NCBI RefSeq assembly: GCF_900112205.1
Contig: NZ_FOKW01000005.1
Span: 62,001-126,000 of the forward strand
From: Natronobacterium haloterrestre
Lineage (GTDB): Archaea; Halobacteriota; Halobacteria; Halobacteriales; Natrialbaceae
Reading direction: 5' to 3'
DNA: 64,000 nucleotides
The stretch's first letter is position 1, and each line of letters opens with the position of its first letter. A program made the translations under genes and the position numbers. This document shows positions 8,447 to 16,966 of the stretch, one piece after another. The notes under the pieces are model-generated. The model was not told where the DNA came from. It worked only from the letters and a program-made list of their open reading frames with translations, and ran no database searches.

Positions 8447-9139
8447 GTGACCGTCGAGTACGTCTCGTTTACCGACCTGCGAACCGCGGCGTTCTGTCCG
8501 CGACAGTGTTACTACCGCCGAACCCGGCGGAACGACGGCGAGGACGATCCGACACCGCCGCCGGAAGTCACCGCCGTCCGTGGACTCGAACCCCGGTACG
8601 AGCAACTGCTCGCTGCCGACGACGACGTGCTCGAGCGCGAGCCGATCGAACCATCATCCGCCGCGTACCGGGACCGACTGGCGGCGACCCGCGACCGACT
8701 CGCCTCGGCTGGCCACTGGGAGCGGCTTCGCGATCCCGATGTACGGGACGCGTTCGTGACGGGCCGGGACTGTCGCGGAATCGTCCACAAGGTCCTCGCG
8801 GACCCGCTCGAGCCCGTCCTGGTCTCCGCGGGGCGGCCCCCGGAACGGGGCATCTGGCACCCCCAGTCGGTCCACGCCGTCGCGGCGGCGAAGGCGCTCG
8901 CCTGGGAGCGGAAAACGGTGGTCGATCGGGCCTGGATCGAGTACCCTGCCTACGGCGAGATCCGCTCGCTCGAGTTGACCACGCGCCGAAAAGCACGGTA
9001 CCGGCGGACGCTCCGGACGGTCCGGGAACTCGACGGCCCGCCGCCGCGGATCGACGACGAGGCGAAGTGTCGTACCTGCGAGTTCGCGGACGAGTGTGGC
9101 GTCCGAACCCGGTCGTTGCGGTCGCTGCTCGGGCTCTAG
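8447..9139 (+). CDS. Stand-alone Cas4-like Fe-S protein with degenerate nuclease site
   Basis: A 230-residue protein with the Cas4/RecB (DUF83) layout: an N-terminal cysteine segment (FCPRQCYYRR) and a C-terminal CxxC-x5-C cluster (CRTCEFADEC), which together would ligate a 4Fe-4S cluster. The nuclease motifs look broken. The metal-binding Asp expected in GxxD is His (GIVHKV), and the ExK motif reads LVS in PVLVSAG; a Gln near the QxxxY position remains. I prefer the GTG at 8447 because the family begins just before VSFTDLR; a TTG at 8420 is the alternative. No cas1, cas2 or CRISPR repeats occur in the window. Its stop overlaps that of the convergent tsaC-like gene. Confidence 0.75.
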   Translation: MTVEYVSFTDLRTAAFCPRQCYYRRTRRNDGEDDPTPPPEVTAVRGLEPRYEQLLAADDDVLEREPIEPSSAAYRDRLAATRDRLASAGHWERLRDPDVRDAFVTGRDCRGIVHKVLADPLEPVLVSAGRPPERGIWHPQSVHAVAAAKALAWERKTVVDRAWIEYPAYGEIRSLELTTRRKARYRRTLRTVRELDGPPPRIDDEAKCRTCEFADECGVRTRSLRSLLGL

Positions 9140-9717
9140 TCCGCGAGCCAGGCCTCGATCTCGTCGGCCATCGCGCCGCGGCGGTGGATCGTCTCGCTCG
9201 AGACGTCGACGACGGTACTTTCGGTGCCCTCGGTCCGGCCGCCGTCGAGGACGACCGCGGCCGCCTCCCGGATCTCGGAGCCGAGGTCCCCCGCGGTCCG
9301 GACGCTCTCCCGGCCGCTGACGTTCGCGCTCGTGGCCGTGATCGGCGTCCCGGCGCGTTCACAGAGCGCGAGCGCGAGGTCGTGGTCCGGCACGCGGACG
9401 CCGACCCGGTCCGCACCGGCAGTGAGGACGTCGGGGACCTCCTCGCCGCGGCGACAGAGGACGGTGACGGGACCGGGCAGGAACGTCGCCATGAACCGTC
9501 GCTCGCGCTCGGTCGCGCGGACGTGTTGCAGCGCCGCGGGCACCGAGGGGACGGCGAAGGAGATCGGTTTCGACCGATCCCGGTCTTTCGCCTCGAACAC
9601 GCGTTCGACGGCGTCGGCCTCGAGCGCGTCCGCCGCGAGCCCGTAGACGGTTTCGGTGGGGTAGACGACCAGCTCCCCGGATTCGATCGCGTCCGCCGCA
9701 CGGTCGATCTCGCTCAT
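9136..9717 (-). CDS. tsaC: Threonylcarbamoyl-AMP synthase, Sua5/YrdC/TsaC family
   Basis: Makes the activated threonylcarbamoyl used for t6A37 in ANN-decoding tRNAs. The 193 residues form a single YrdC domain without the C-terminal Sua5 extension. Visible motifs are YPTETVYGLAADA near the N-terminus, KDRDRSKPIS for the nucleotide site, and TSANVSG for threonine/ATP binding. The product is soluble. It converges on the Cas4-like gene, and the two stops share CTAG at 9136-9139. The t6A transfer enzymes (Kae1/Bud32) are not in this window. Confidence 0.92.
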   Translation of the reverse strand: MSEIDRAADAIESGELVVYPTETVYGLAADALEADAVERVFEAKDRDRSKPISFAVPSVPAALQHVRATERERRFMATFLPGPVTVLCRRGEEVPDVLTAGADRVGVRVPDHDLALALCERAGTPITATSANVSGRESVRTAGDLGSEIREAAAVVLDGGRTEGTESTVVDVSSETIHRRGAMADEIEAWLAD

Positions 9718-9775
9718 TCGGGTGATACTCGGCGGATCCCGGGCAAAAAACTGTCGTCCGGTTCCGGCACGCCGG

Positions 9776-10300
9776 CTACGCGAGGCCGAGTTCCGCCTCG
9801 AGGTCGTCGTAGTCGGGGAACTCGGGCCACTCCTCGGCGACCCAGACCGCCTCGACGGTCAGGTCGTCGTCGAGCGCCACGAAGGCGGGTCGTGGTTCGC
9901 TCACGCCGGCCATTCCGTCCAGGTCGTGGGCCAGGCCGTACTCCTCGGCGACTTCGTTGGCCGGGTCGGCAAAGAGATCGAACGGGTAGTCGTTGTCCTC
10001 GATGAACCGCTTGACACCGTAGGGGTTCGCGACGGTGACCCCGACGACGCGGGGGGCGGCATCGTCCCAGCCGCGGTCGGCGAGTTCGTCCCAGACGTAC
10101 TTCGCGAGGAACGAGCCTGTCATAGGCGTGAAAACGAGGATCGCCCCGGTGCCGTCGCTTCCCCCTTCGGCGACGAGGTCGGACAGCGACCGATCCTCCC
10201 AGTACTCGTCGTTGACCAGCGGCCGGGTAAACTCGGGGGCGGTGTCGCCCGGTTCGACGTGCTCGGTCGACTCGAGCGAGACGACCTCGAAGTCGGGCAT
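9776..10300 (-). CDS. Cysteine-free redoxin-domain protein
   Basis: A 174-residue AhpC/TSA-fold protein. The fold is recognisable from VEPGDTAPEFTRPLVN at the start and from PFDLFADPANEVAEEYGL, which corresponds to the F-x-L-LADP motif of peroxiredoxins. The peroxidatic motif (TPxC) is replaced by LVFTPMTGSFLAKYVWDE, and the whole chain contains no cysteine. It cannot act as a thiol peroxidase; a binding or chaperone role is possible but only inferred. Its ATG overlaps the stop of the upstream CPYC protein as ATGA, so the two are translationally coupled. Confidence 0.82.
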   Translation of the reverse strand: MPDFEVVSLESTEHVEPGDTAPEFTRPLVNDEYWEDRSLSDLVAEGGSDGTGAILVFTPMTGSFLAKYVWDELADRGWDDAAPRVVGVTVANPYGVKRFIEDNDYPFDLFADPANEVAEEYGLAHDLDGMAGVSEPRPAFVALDDDLTVEAVWVAEEWPEFPDYDDLEAELGLA

Positions 10301-10620
10301 CAGGCGTCACCCCCGGCGGTTGCGCCCGTCCCCGGGCTCTCGGCCTCGGTTCCGGAGCCGTACGTCGACTCGAGGTAATCGACGATGTTCGCGCTCTCGG
10401 CCATCGTCACGCCCGTATTCTCGTCGACGATCACCGGCACCGTCCGGACGCCGGCGACCCGCTTGACGACGTTTCGGTCGGAGTGCATCGGCTCGACGAA
10501 CCGCGATCGGTAGGCCAGGTCGTACCCCTCGAGCAGGCGCGTCACCCGTTCGCAGTAGGGACATCCCTGTAGTCGGTAGAACGTGATCGGCGGATCGGCG
10601 TCGGTTGCGCGCTCGGTCAT
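10300..10620 (-). CDS. Glutaredoxin/GST N-terminal domain protein (CPYC)
   Basis: A 106-residue thioredoxin-fold protein with the glutaredoxin active site CPYC (RLQGCPYCERV, residues about 18-28), the cis-proline region (VRTVPVIVD) and the ESANIVDYLE helix typical of GST N-terminal domains. It probably exchanges disulfides with a low-molecular-weight thiol; haloarchaea use gamma-glutamylcysteine rather than glutathione. The ATG at 10620 was chosen because it directly precedes the domain; a longer frame to 10719 would run through the divergent promoter. It is the first gene of a two-gene operon with the cysteine-free redoxin and may be its redox partner or a relic of one. Confidence 0.85.
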   Translation of the reverse strand: MTERATDADPPITFYRLQGCPYCERVTRLLEGYDLAYRSRFVEPMHSDRNVVKRVAGVRTVPVIVDENTGVTMAESANIVDYLESTYGSGTEAESPGTGATAGGDA

Positions 10621-10687
10621 ACCCACCCGTTCGGGAAACGGCCGGGTAAACGTGTCGTCGCCGGTTACCTGGGCGGAAAACAGTAAA

Positions 10688-10697
10688 CGGTTAACCG
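10688..10697. promoter_or_regulatory. Palindrome in the divergent redoxin/CNNM promoter region
   Basis: CGGTTAACCG is a perfect 10-base palindrome, 25-34 bases upstream of the ATG at 10722 and about 70 bases upstream of the divergent ATG at 10620. It sits where the TATA box of the CNNM gene should be and could be an operator overlapping the promoter, or chance. Confidence 0.35.
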
Positions 10698-10721
10698 GTC
10701 GGGCGACAAGACCCCACATCG

Positions 10722-12176
10722 ATGGCGTTTTCGCTCCCGCTCGAGATCTCGAATGTCCTGTTCGCCGCCGAGGTGCCGGTCGTGGGCCTCGACGTCGCCC
10801 AGTCGACGGTGACGATTCTCGGCACGCTCGCGATCGTCGTTCTCATCCTGCTGTCCGGCTTTTTCTCCTCCTCCGAGATCGCGATGTTCAACCTGCCGAA
10901 ACACCGCCTCGACGGAATGGTCGAAGACGGTCTCGAGGGTGCGGAACTCACGAAGGCGTTGAAGGACGACCCACACAGGCTGCTCGTGACGATCCTGGTT
11001 GGAAACAACATCGTCAACATCGCGATGTCCTCGATCGCGACCGCAGTGCTGTCGATCTACTTCGGTGGGCTGATCGGCGTCCTGCTGGCGACGTTCGGCA
11101 TCACCGCGCTCGTCCTCCTGTTCGGTGAGAGCGTGCCCAAGTCCTACGCGGTCGAAAACACCGATACCTGGGCGCGCCGCATCGCCAAACCGCTGAAAGC
11201 CACCGAGTACGTCCTCTATCCGCTGATCGTTCTCTTTGATTACCTGACCAGGCAGGTGAACAAACTCATCGGATCGACGGGAGCGATCGAGTCGCCGTAC
11301 GTCACCCGCGACGAACTGCAGGAGATGATCGAATCCGGCGAGCGCGAGGGCGTCTTGGAGGAGGAAGAACACGAGATGCTCCAGCGCATCTTCCGGTTCA
11401 ACAACACGATCGTCAAGGAGGTCATGACCCCGCGGCTGGACATGACCGCGGTCCCGAAGGACGCCGACATCGACGAGGCCATCGAGACCTGTATCCAGAG
11501 CGGCCACGCCCGCGTGCCGGTCTACGAGGGGAGCCTCGACAACGTCCAGGGGATCGTCCACATCCGCGATCTGGTCCGCGATCTGAACTACGGCGAGACC
11601 GAGACCGACGAACTCGAGCTGGCCGATCTCATCCAGCCGACGCTACACGTCCCCGAGTCGAAAAACGTCGACGAACTCCTCACCGAAATGCGCGAAAATC
11701 GGATGCACATGGCGATCGTCATCGACGAGTTCGGTACCACCGAGGGGCTGGTGACGATGGAGGACATGGTCGAGGAGATCATCGGCGAGATCCTCGAGGG
11801 CGGCGAGGACATGCCCATCGAGGAACTGGACGACCGAACCGTGATGGTCCGGGGCGAGGTCAACATCGAGGACGTCAACGAAGCCCTCGAGATCGATCTC
11901 CCCGAGGGCGAGGAGTTCGAGACGATCGCCGGTTTCATCTTCAACCGCGCGGGCCGACTCGTCGAGGAAGGCGAGGAGATCACCTACGACGGAGTCCGAA
12001 TCACGGTCGAGAGCGTCGAGAACACGCGGATAATGAAAGCGCGGCTGCGAAAACTTGCGATGGAAACGGAGGAGGTCGACGGTGACGCAGCCGACGATAC
12101 AAACGGCGACAGCGAGGAACAGCCGCTCGAGACGGAACCCGACACGAGCGACATCGCCGACAGCGCGCCGGAGTAG
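10722..12176 (+). CDS. Hemolysin-family CNNM/CorC membrane protein with CBS pair
   Basis: A 484-residue protein likely to move divalent cations (Mg2+/Co2+) across the membrane. A DUF21/CNNM transmembrane domain covers residues about 25-190, with the conserved GFFSSSEIAMFNL stretch. A tandem CBS pair follows (about 215-335; VMTPRLDMTAVP, ARVPVYEG, MAIVIDEFG), which usually binds adenine nucleotides. A CorC/HlyC C-terminal domain then runs to about residue 435 (EFETIAGFIFNRAGRL). The last 35 residues are acidic and disordered. It is divergent from the redoxin operon. Confidence 0.92.
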   Translation: MAFSLPLEISNVLFAAEVPVVGLDVAQSTVTILGTLAIVVLILLSGFFSSSEIAMFNLPKHRLDGMVEDGLEGAELTKALKDDPHRLLVTILVGNNIVNIAMSSIATAVLSIYFGGLIGVLLATFGITALVLLFGESVPKSYAVENTDTWARRIAKPLKATEYVLYPLIVLFDYLTRQVNKLIGSTGAIESPYVTRDELQEMIESGEREGVLEEEEHEMLQRIFRFNNTIVKEVMTPRLDMTAVPKDADIDEAIETCIQSGHARVPVYEGSLDNVQGIVHIRDLVRDLNYGETETDELELADLIQPTLHVPESKNVDELLTEMRENRMHMAIVIDEFGTTEGLVTMEDMVEEIIGEILEGGEDMPIEELDDRTVMVRGEVNIEDVNEALEIDLPEGEEFETIAGFIFNRAGRLVEEGEEITYDGVRITVESVENTRIMKARLRKLAMETEEVDGDAADDTNGDSEEQPLETEPDTSDIADSAPE

Positions 12177-12196
12177 CGGACCGGTTCCGGTTCCCA

Positions 12197-12241
12197 GTTC
12201 CGGGTCACGGTTCCCGGTTCCGGGTCACGGTTCTCGTTTTT
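12197..12241 (+). terminator. Direct repeat and T-run downstream of the CNNM gene
   Basis: A 17-base direct repeat (GTTCCGGGTCACGGTTC at 12197-12213 and 12217-12233) is followed by five Ts at 12237-12241. A T-run just after a stop fits an archaeal terminator on the plus strand, but the repeat itself is not required for that. Confidence 0.3.
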
Positions 12242-12276
12242 CGACGGTTGAGGACCGACAGCGAGGATCGGAATCT

Positions 12277-12402
12277 GGATCGGGATCGGGATCAGGATCG
12301 GGATCAGGATCGGGGTCAGGATCGGGATCAGGATCGGGATCAGGATCGGGATCAGGATCGGGATCAGGATCGGGATCAGGATCGGGATCAGGATCGGGAT
12401 CA
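12277..12402. repeat. 12-base GGATCAGGATCG microsatellite
   Basis: About ten near-perfect copies of a 12-base unit made of GGATCA and GGATCG hexamers, with one GGGGTCA variant. It fills the convergent spacer between the CNNM gene and the membrane-protein gene at 12400 and supplies that gene's stop codon. Open frames across it (GSGSGS, DRDQDRDQ, IPILIPIL) are by-products of the repeat. Confidence 0.95.
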
Positions 12403-13245
12403 GGGACTCGAGTCCACCAGTCCAGTGATCTCTTCGGCGACCGACGGCGGGACGACGATCCGTCTCGGTCCGGCGACGTACTGCCCGCCAGGCTGGGCGT
12501 AATCGAGGCTCAACACGGCGATGTCGCCGATTCGCCGAACTGAGACGTCTCGGATCACCTCGAGATCGATCGCTCGGTCGGGATCGTAGAGGTAGATCGT
12601 TCGCTCGGTGCGATCGACCGCGCCGACCGACCGCAGGAAGGATGCGAGCACGAGGGCGACGAGCGCGAGCGGGATCGAGATGGCGGCCAGGCCGGTAAAC
12701 GCTGCCGGGCCGAGTACGCCGCCGACTCCGTTGCCGGACGCCGCGACCGATCGACCGACCACGACCAGTCCGCCGATGAGCCCGCCCATCACGACGGTCC
12801 CGACCGCGGCGTCGAGCGCCTGCGACAGGCCGCGTCGGGACGGCGATCCCGACGGGACGGGGAGCGCCTCGAGGAGGCGCTCGAGGCGCTGGACGGAGTT
12901 TCCGGAGACGGCGAGTGCGAGAACCGTTACGGCGACGGCCGCGATCGTCGCGAGGAGGACCGTCTGGACGATCTCCATGGTCGCGCCGCCGGCTTGCTCG
13001 GTGAAGTCGTACAGTCGCCAGAACACCACGTTGGAGATGGCGGCGAAGAACGTGCCGACGCCGAGCGACCAGAGCAGGCGAACGGTCCAGGAGGTCGACG
13101 CGTCGCGGCGCCACTGGACGGTCCCGGGGTCGTCAGGATCGACGGGATCGACCGGATCGACCGGATCGACGGCGTCGGCAGGGGAACCTGCCTCGGAATT
13201 CGCGTTCGCGTCGGCGTTCCCGCTCGCAGTCGCGTCCTCGTCCAT
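12400..13245 (-). CDS. Uncharacterised four-helix membrane protein with DPVDPV repeat
   Basis: A 281-residue protein I do not recognise. The first 45 residues are acidic and disordered and include a VDPVDPVDP repeat encoded by 9-base units at 13136-13170. About four membrane segments follow (roughly residues 55-77, 85-112, 150-170 and 182-207). The C-terminal 75 residues look like a soluble beta-rich domain (RTIYLYDPDRAIDLEVIRDV) that could be PH-like. The TGA stop lies inside the GGATCA microsatellite, so the C-terminus depends on that repeat's phase. The convergent neighbour encodes a cation transporter, which says nothing clear about function. Confidence 0.75.
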   Translation of the reverse strand: MDEDATASGNADANANSEAGSPADAVDPVDPVDPVDPDDPGTVQWRRDASTSWTVRLLWSLGVGTFFAAISNVVFWRLYDFTEQAGGATMEIVQTVLLATIAAVAVTVLALAVSGNSVQRLERLLEALPVPSGSPSRRGLSQALDAAVGTVVMGGLIGGLVVVGRSVAASGNGVGGVLGPAAFTGLAAISIPLALVALVLASFLRSVGAVDRTERTIYLYDPDRAIDLEVIRDVSVRRIGDIAVLSLDYAQPGGQYVAGPRRIVVPPSVAEEITGLVDSSP

Positions 13246-13385
13246 GGTCGAACTCGCCGCTCGCGGGGTAAAGACCGTTCGATGTTTGACCTTCCCGGGT
13301 TCGACGGTCGAGGCCGACAGCGACGACTCGCGGGCGGTCAGTGCCGACGGCGCGCTCGAGGGGCTCCGGTTTCACTCAACCGACG

Positions 13386-14579
13386 TCAGAGAATCAACGA
13401 AAACGCGGTGAATCCGGCGTAGGAGATGAGGATCGAGCCGACGAGCGATCCGATCCACGCCAGGACGGTGTATCCCATCTTTCGAGCGCTGACGCCGCCA
13501 CCGCTACCCGAGGCCGCGGCGTAGCCGCTGCCGATGATGGCGCTGACGATGATCTCGTTGAACGAGACCGGGATGCCGTACAGGACGGCCGTCTGGGCGA
13601 TGATGAACGAGGGGATCAGGGCGGCGATCGAGCGCCGCGGGCCCAGCGAGGAGTAATCCTGCGAAATCGCCTTGATCATCCGCGGCGCGCCGGTCCAGGA
13701 ACCGAGCAGCAGGCCGAACCCGCCGCCGACCAGCAGCGCGATCAGCGGCAACCCGACGTCGCCCGACAGCGGGATCAACGGCCCGATCGCCAGCCCGACC
13801 TGGCTCCCGCCGGCCGAGAACGCGACCAGACCACCCAGCACCAGCAGGAAGTGCCGTTCCCCGCGTTCGGTGCCGTTCCGGAGATCGATCCCGATAGCCG
13901 CGGTCCAGAACAGCGCCATGACGAGCGTCATCGCGGCGACCCCGAGGAGGTCCGGTCCCGGGATCCAGGCGCTCGAGGCCTCGGCGATCGACGCGCCGCC
14001 GGCCTCGGCGGGACCAAGAACCGCGAACTCGATGTTGGCCACGATGACCCCGACGAACGCGGCAAGCAGGGCGATCAGGTACTCTTCGGCGATGGGTTCC
14101 CGGCGGAGCAGACGCGCGATCGCGTAGGCGAGGCCACCGCCGACGAACGGCGTCAGGAGCCACAGCGTCGCGATCTCGCCGTACTTCGCCCACGCCGGAT
14201 CACCGCCCATCGCCAGCCCGACGCCGATGACCGCGCCGGTGACGGTAAAGGCAGTCGCGATCGGATATCCCGCGAAGACGCCGGTCGCGACCAGCCCCGC
14301 GGCGATGACCAGTGCGATCGTCGCGGCCATCGGGTCGAGGACGACTCCGCCGATCAGTTCCGTGCCGACCGCCTCTGAGACGTTCGCGCCCTGCAACACT
14401 GCGCCCGCGAATCCGAGGATACCAACGAAAAAGCCCGCTCGCATCACCGAAATCGCGTTCGCTCCGACCGCGGGTGCAAAGGGCGTCGATCCGCTCGAGC
14501 CGGCGCCGATCGCCCAGGCCATAAAGAGGCTCGCGAGGGCGGCTATCATGAACGTCGCGACCGTCGCGATCTCGACCAT
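13386..14579 (-). CDS. pit: Inorganic phosphate transporter, PiT family
   Basis: A 397-residue permease with about ten membrane segments. The N-terminal PiT repeat shows AWAIGAGSSGSTPFAPAVGANAISV and GFFVGILGFAGAVLQGANV, and a second repeat near residue 220 reads WTAAIGIDLRNGTE. It should import phosphate with a cation. The canonical GANDxxN in the first repeat is changed here to GAGSSGS, with GANAIS a few residues later; such variation is common in haloarchaeal members as far as I recall. It lies downstream of the DUF5828-like gene on the same strand, 129 bases away; in archaea PiT genes often pair with DUF47/PhoU partners, none of which I see. Confidence 0.9.
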   Translation of the reverse strand: MVEIATVATFMIAALASLFMAWAIGAGSSGSTPFAPAVGANAISVMRAGFFVGILGFAGAVLQGANVSEAVGTELIGGVVLDPMAATIALVIAAGLVATGVFAGYPIATAFTVTGAVIGVGLAMGGDPAWAKYGEIATLWLLTPFVGGGLAYAIARLLRREPIAEEYLIALLAAFVGVIVANIEFAVLGPAEAGGASIAEASSAWIPGPDLLGVAAMTLVMALFWTAAIGIDLRNGTERGERHFLLVLGGLVAFSAGGSQVGLAIGPLIPLSGDVGLPLIALLVGGGFGLLLGSWTGAPRMIKAISQDYSSLGPRRSIAALIPSFIIAQTAVLYGIPVSFNEIIVSAIIGSGYAAASGSGGGVSARKMGYTVLAWIGSLVGSILISYAGFTAFSLIL

Positions 14580-14708
14580 CTACGAGGGGGCTACTGGCGG
14601 ACCCTACAAGTGTGTGCCGACCTGCGATCGTCGGGCGGTGCCCGCGGCCGACGGACCACTCCGTCGGATGCTGGCGCCGGGCACTCCGCCGAGCGACGAG
14701 CCGACGGC

Positions 14709-15542
14709 TCAGTTCGTCGTCGACTTCGGTTCGTCGTCTTCCGGCTCCGGCGGCGGCTCGGCCCCCTCGATCGCCTCCGCGGCGTCGGTGTCCTTCTCGA
14801 CCTGGACGTGCCAGCGGTCGACCTCGTCCTCGAGTTCGGCGAGCCGATCCGAGACCGCGGCCTTCAGGTCGTCGTCGTTGATGTTGACCTCGAAGACGAA
14901 CCGCTCGGCGTCGTCGTTTCCGCGTGCGGACTGCTGGATGTTCGCGCTGACCAGGTCGTTGTCGAAGTAGTAGGGCGCGAGCTGGGTCATCACGTTCTGG
15001 TAGACCGTGTCCTCGACGCGGCGCAGAGCCTTGCGGCTCGCCGAGTCGGCCGCCCGCGCGACGTAATCGATCGACTCCCGCCAGTTGTCGACCGCCGCCT
15101 CGGGATCGTCCTCCTCGAGCTGTTCGTACGACTCCGAGAGCTTCTCGCCGGCGGTCTTGATGTCCTCGTCGGGTTCCTTCCCGGCCTTTTCGCCCTTGCC
15201 CTCCTCGACGCTTGCCTGATCGGCCGTCTTCTCGCTGACGTCGCTCTCGAGGGTCTCGTGGGCTTTCGGGCGCCACTCCTCCCACTCGCGGAAGGCCTCG
15301 ACGAACTGGTCCTCACGGTCCTTTCGGCCTTCTCGGTCCGGATGGTCGTCCTCGGCGGCCTCGTCGTCGGCCTCGTCATCGGCCTCGGAGCCGTCACCGT
15401 CGACGCTGCCGTCAGGGACCGGTCGATCGGGATCGTCCGCGCCGATGCCGGCGTCCCGCAGCGCGCGGGAGATCCGTTCGCCGTGCTCGACGACGTCGCC
15501 CCAGTCACCGCGAACTTTGAACCCCGAGATGCTCTCTTCCAT
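14709..15542 (-). CDS. DUF5828-like haloarchaeal protein
   Basis: A 277-residue, highly acidic soluble protein. Its start ([18 protein letters not shown]) matches what I remember as the haloarchaeal DUF5828 family. The ATG read from 15542 is preceded by a TATA-like box at 15573-15580; the longer frame to 15653 would overlap that box. A charged helical middle section (about residues 60-150) is followed by a more ordered C-terminal half with a pattern of DxD-rich helices. It is upstream of the PiT gene on the same strand, so a shared transcript is possible. There is no known function. Confidence 0.7.
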   Translation of the reverse strand: MEESISGFKVRGDWGDVVEHGERISRALRDAGIGADDPDRPVPDGSVDGDGSEADDEADDEAAEDDHPDREGRKDREDQFVEAFREWEEWRPKAHETLESDVSEKTADQASVEEGKGEKAGKEPDEDIKTAGEKLSESYEQLEEDDPEAAVDNWRESIDYVARAADSASRKALRRVEDTVYQNVMTQLAPYYFDNDLVSANIQQSARGNDDAERFVFEVNINDDDLKAAVSDRLAELEDEVDRWHVQVEKDTDAAEAIEGAEPPPEPEDDEPKSTTN

Positions 15543-15572
15543 TCGACTGGCGCGGTAGTATGGGGCGGATCG

Positions 15573-15580
15573 GTATAAAC
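15573..15580 (-). promoter_or_regulatory. TATA-like box for the DUF5828-like gene
   Basis: On the minus strand GTTTATAC lies 31-38 bases upstream of the ATG at 15542. It also lies in the divergent spacer shared with upp. Confidence 0.45.
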
Positions 15581-15724
15581 TTCTCCGCCGACGCTCGCGA
15601 GCCCATGTGTTCCCCTCGGGCGTTCGCGGTCGCGGTGGCGGTCGCGGGCGCACTCGAGTGCGACCGCGACTCGCACCGGCGCGTCATCGATACCATCAAC
15701 TACCCGGCGCGAGCCAGTACGAGT

Positions 15725-16402
15725 ATGCCGATCGAAGACCGGGACGACGCGTACCTCGTCACCCACGCACTGGCGAAACACACGCTCTCACAGATTCGGG
15801 ACATCGAAACCGAGCAGGTCAGCTTCCGAAAGGGGCTGGTCAAACTGGGCCGCATCTGCGGCTACGAGATCATCGACGGCCGCATGGAAACCGAGTACGT
15901 CGAGATCGAGACGCCACTCGAGGCGACGATGGGCGAGCAGGTCCGTGGCCTCGACGACGTCGTCATCATCAACGTCTTGCGCGCGGCGACGCCGTTCGTC
16001 GAGGGGCTGCTGAAGGCGTTCCCGCGGGCCCGACAGGGCGTCATCAGCGCGAGCCGCGACGAGGAGGCCGGCCGCGACGAGGACGGTGCCTTCCCGATCA
16101 CGGTCGACTACGTCAAGCTTCCCGAGATCACGGAAGACGACACCGTCATCATCGCCGACCCGATGCTCGCGACCGGTTCGACGATGTGTACCGTCCTCGA
16201 GCACGTCACGGAGAGCGGGCCCGATCCGGAGAACCTGATCGTCCTCTCGGCCGTCTCGGCCCCCGAGGGGCTGCTCCGGATCGACGACGAGTTCCCCGAG
16301 GCGGACCTGCTGACGGTGTCGATCGACGAGAAACTCGACGAGAACGGCTTCATCGTTCCCGGCCTGGGCGACGCCGGCGACCGAGCGTTCCGGACGACCT
16401 GA
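15725..16402 (+). CDS. upp: Uracil phosphoribosyltransferase
   Basis: Salvages uracil: uracil plus PRPP gives UMP. The chain is 225 residues. The PRPP-binding loop DPMLATGST is at residues 145-153 and the uracil-binding region lies near the C-terminus ([18 protein letters not shown]), as in the family. An in-frame extension to 15560 is open, but the ATG at 15725 gives the normal family length and N-terminus. The pathway partner prs, which makes PRPP, is at 52464. The enzyme is soluble and usually GTP-regulated in archaea. Confidence 0.96.
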   Translation: MPIEDRDDAYLVTHALAKHTLSQIRDIETEQVSFRKGLVKLGRICGYEIIDGRMETEYVEIETPLEATMGEQVRGLDDVVIINVLRAATPFVEGLLKAFPRARQGVISASRDEEAGRDEDGAFPITVDYVKLPEITEDDTVIIADPMLATGSTMCTVLEHVTESGPDPENLIVLSAVSAPEGLLRIDDEFPEADLLTVSIDEKLDENGFIVPGLGDAGDRAFRTT

Positions 16403-16471
16403 GGTCGCGACCATCGTCGGAATCGCCGCCGCCGTCGCCGGGCTTTTGACCGTTCCCGGAGACCAGTCGAT

Positions 16472-16960
<489 letters not shown>

Positions 16961-16966
16961 TCCCGG

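Noticed and set aside
12277-12402. Possible CRISPR array
   Set aside because: The units are 12 bases, contiguous and without spacers. This is a simple tandem repeat, and no cas1 or cas2 is near.
12055-12543. A Gly-Ser-repeat open frame on the plus strand
   Set aside because: It is produced by the GGATCA/GGATCG microsatellite and runs antisense to the membrane-protein gene. The repeat is open in several frames, so the frame has no coding support.
14612-14881. Small plus-strand open frames between the phosphate-transporter gene and the DUF5828-like gene
   Set aside because: They overlap the DUF5828-like coding region and have shadow composition; I see no start signal.
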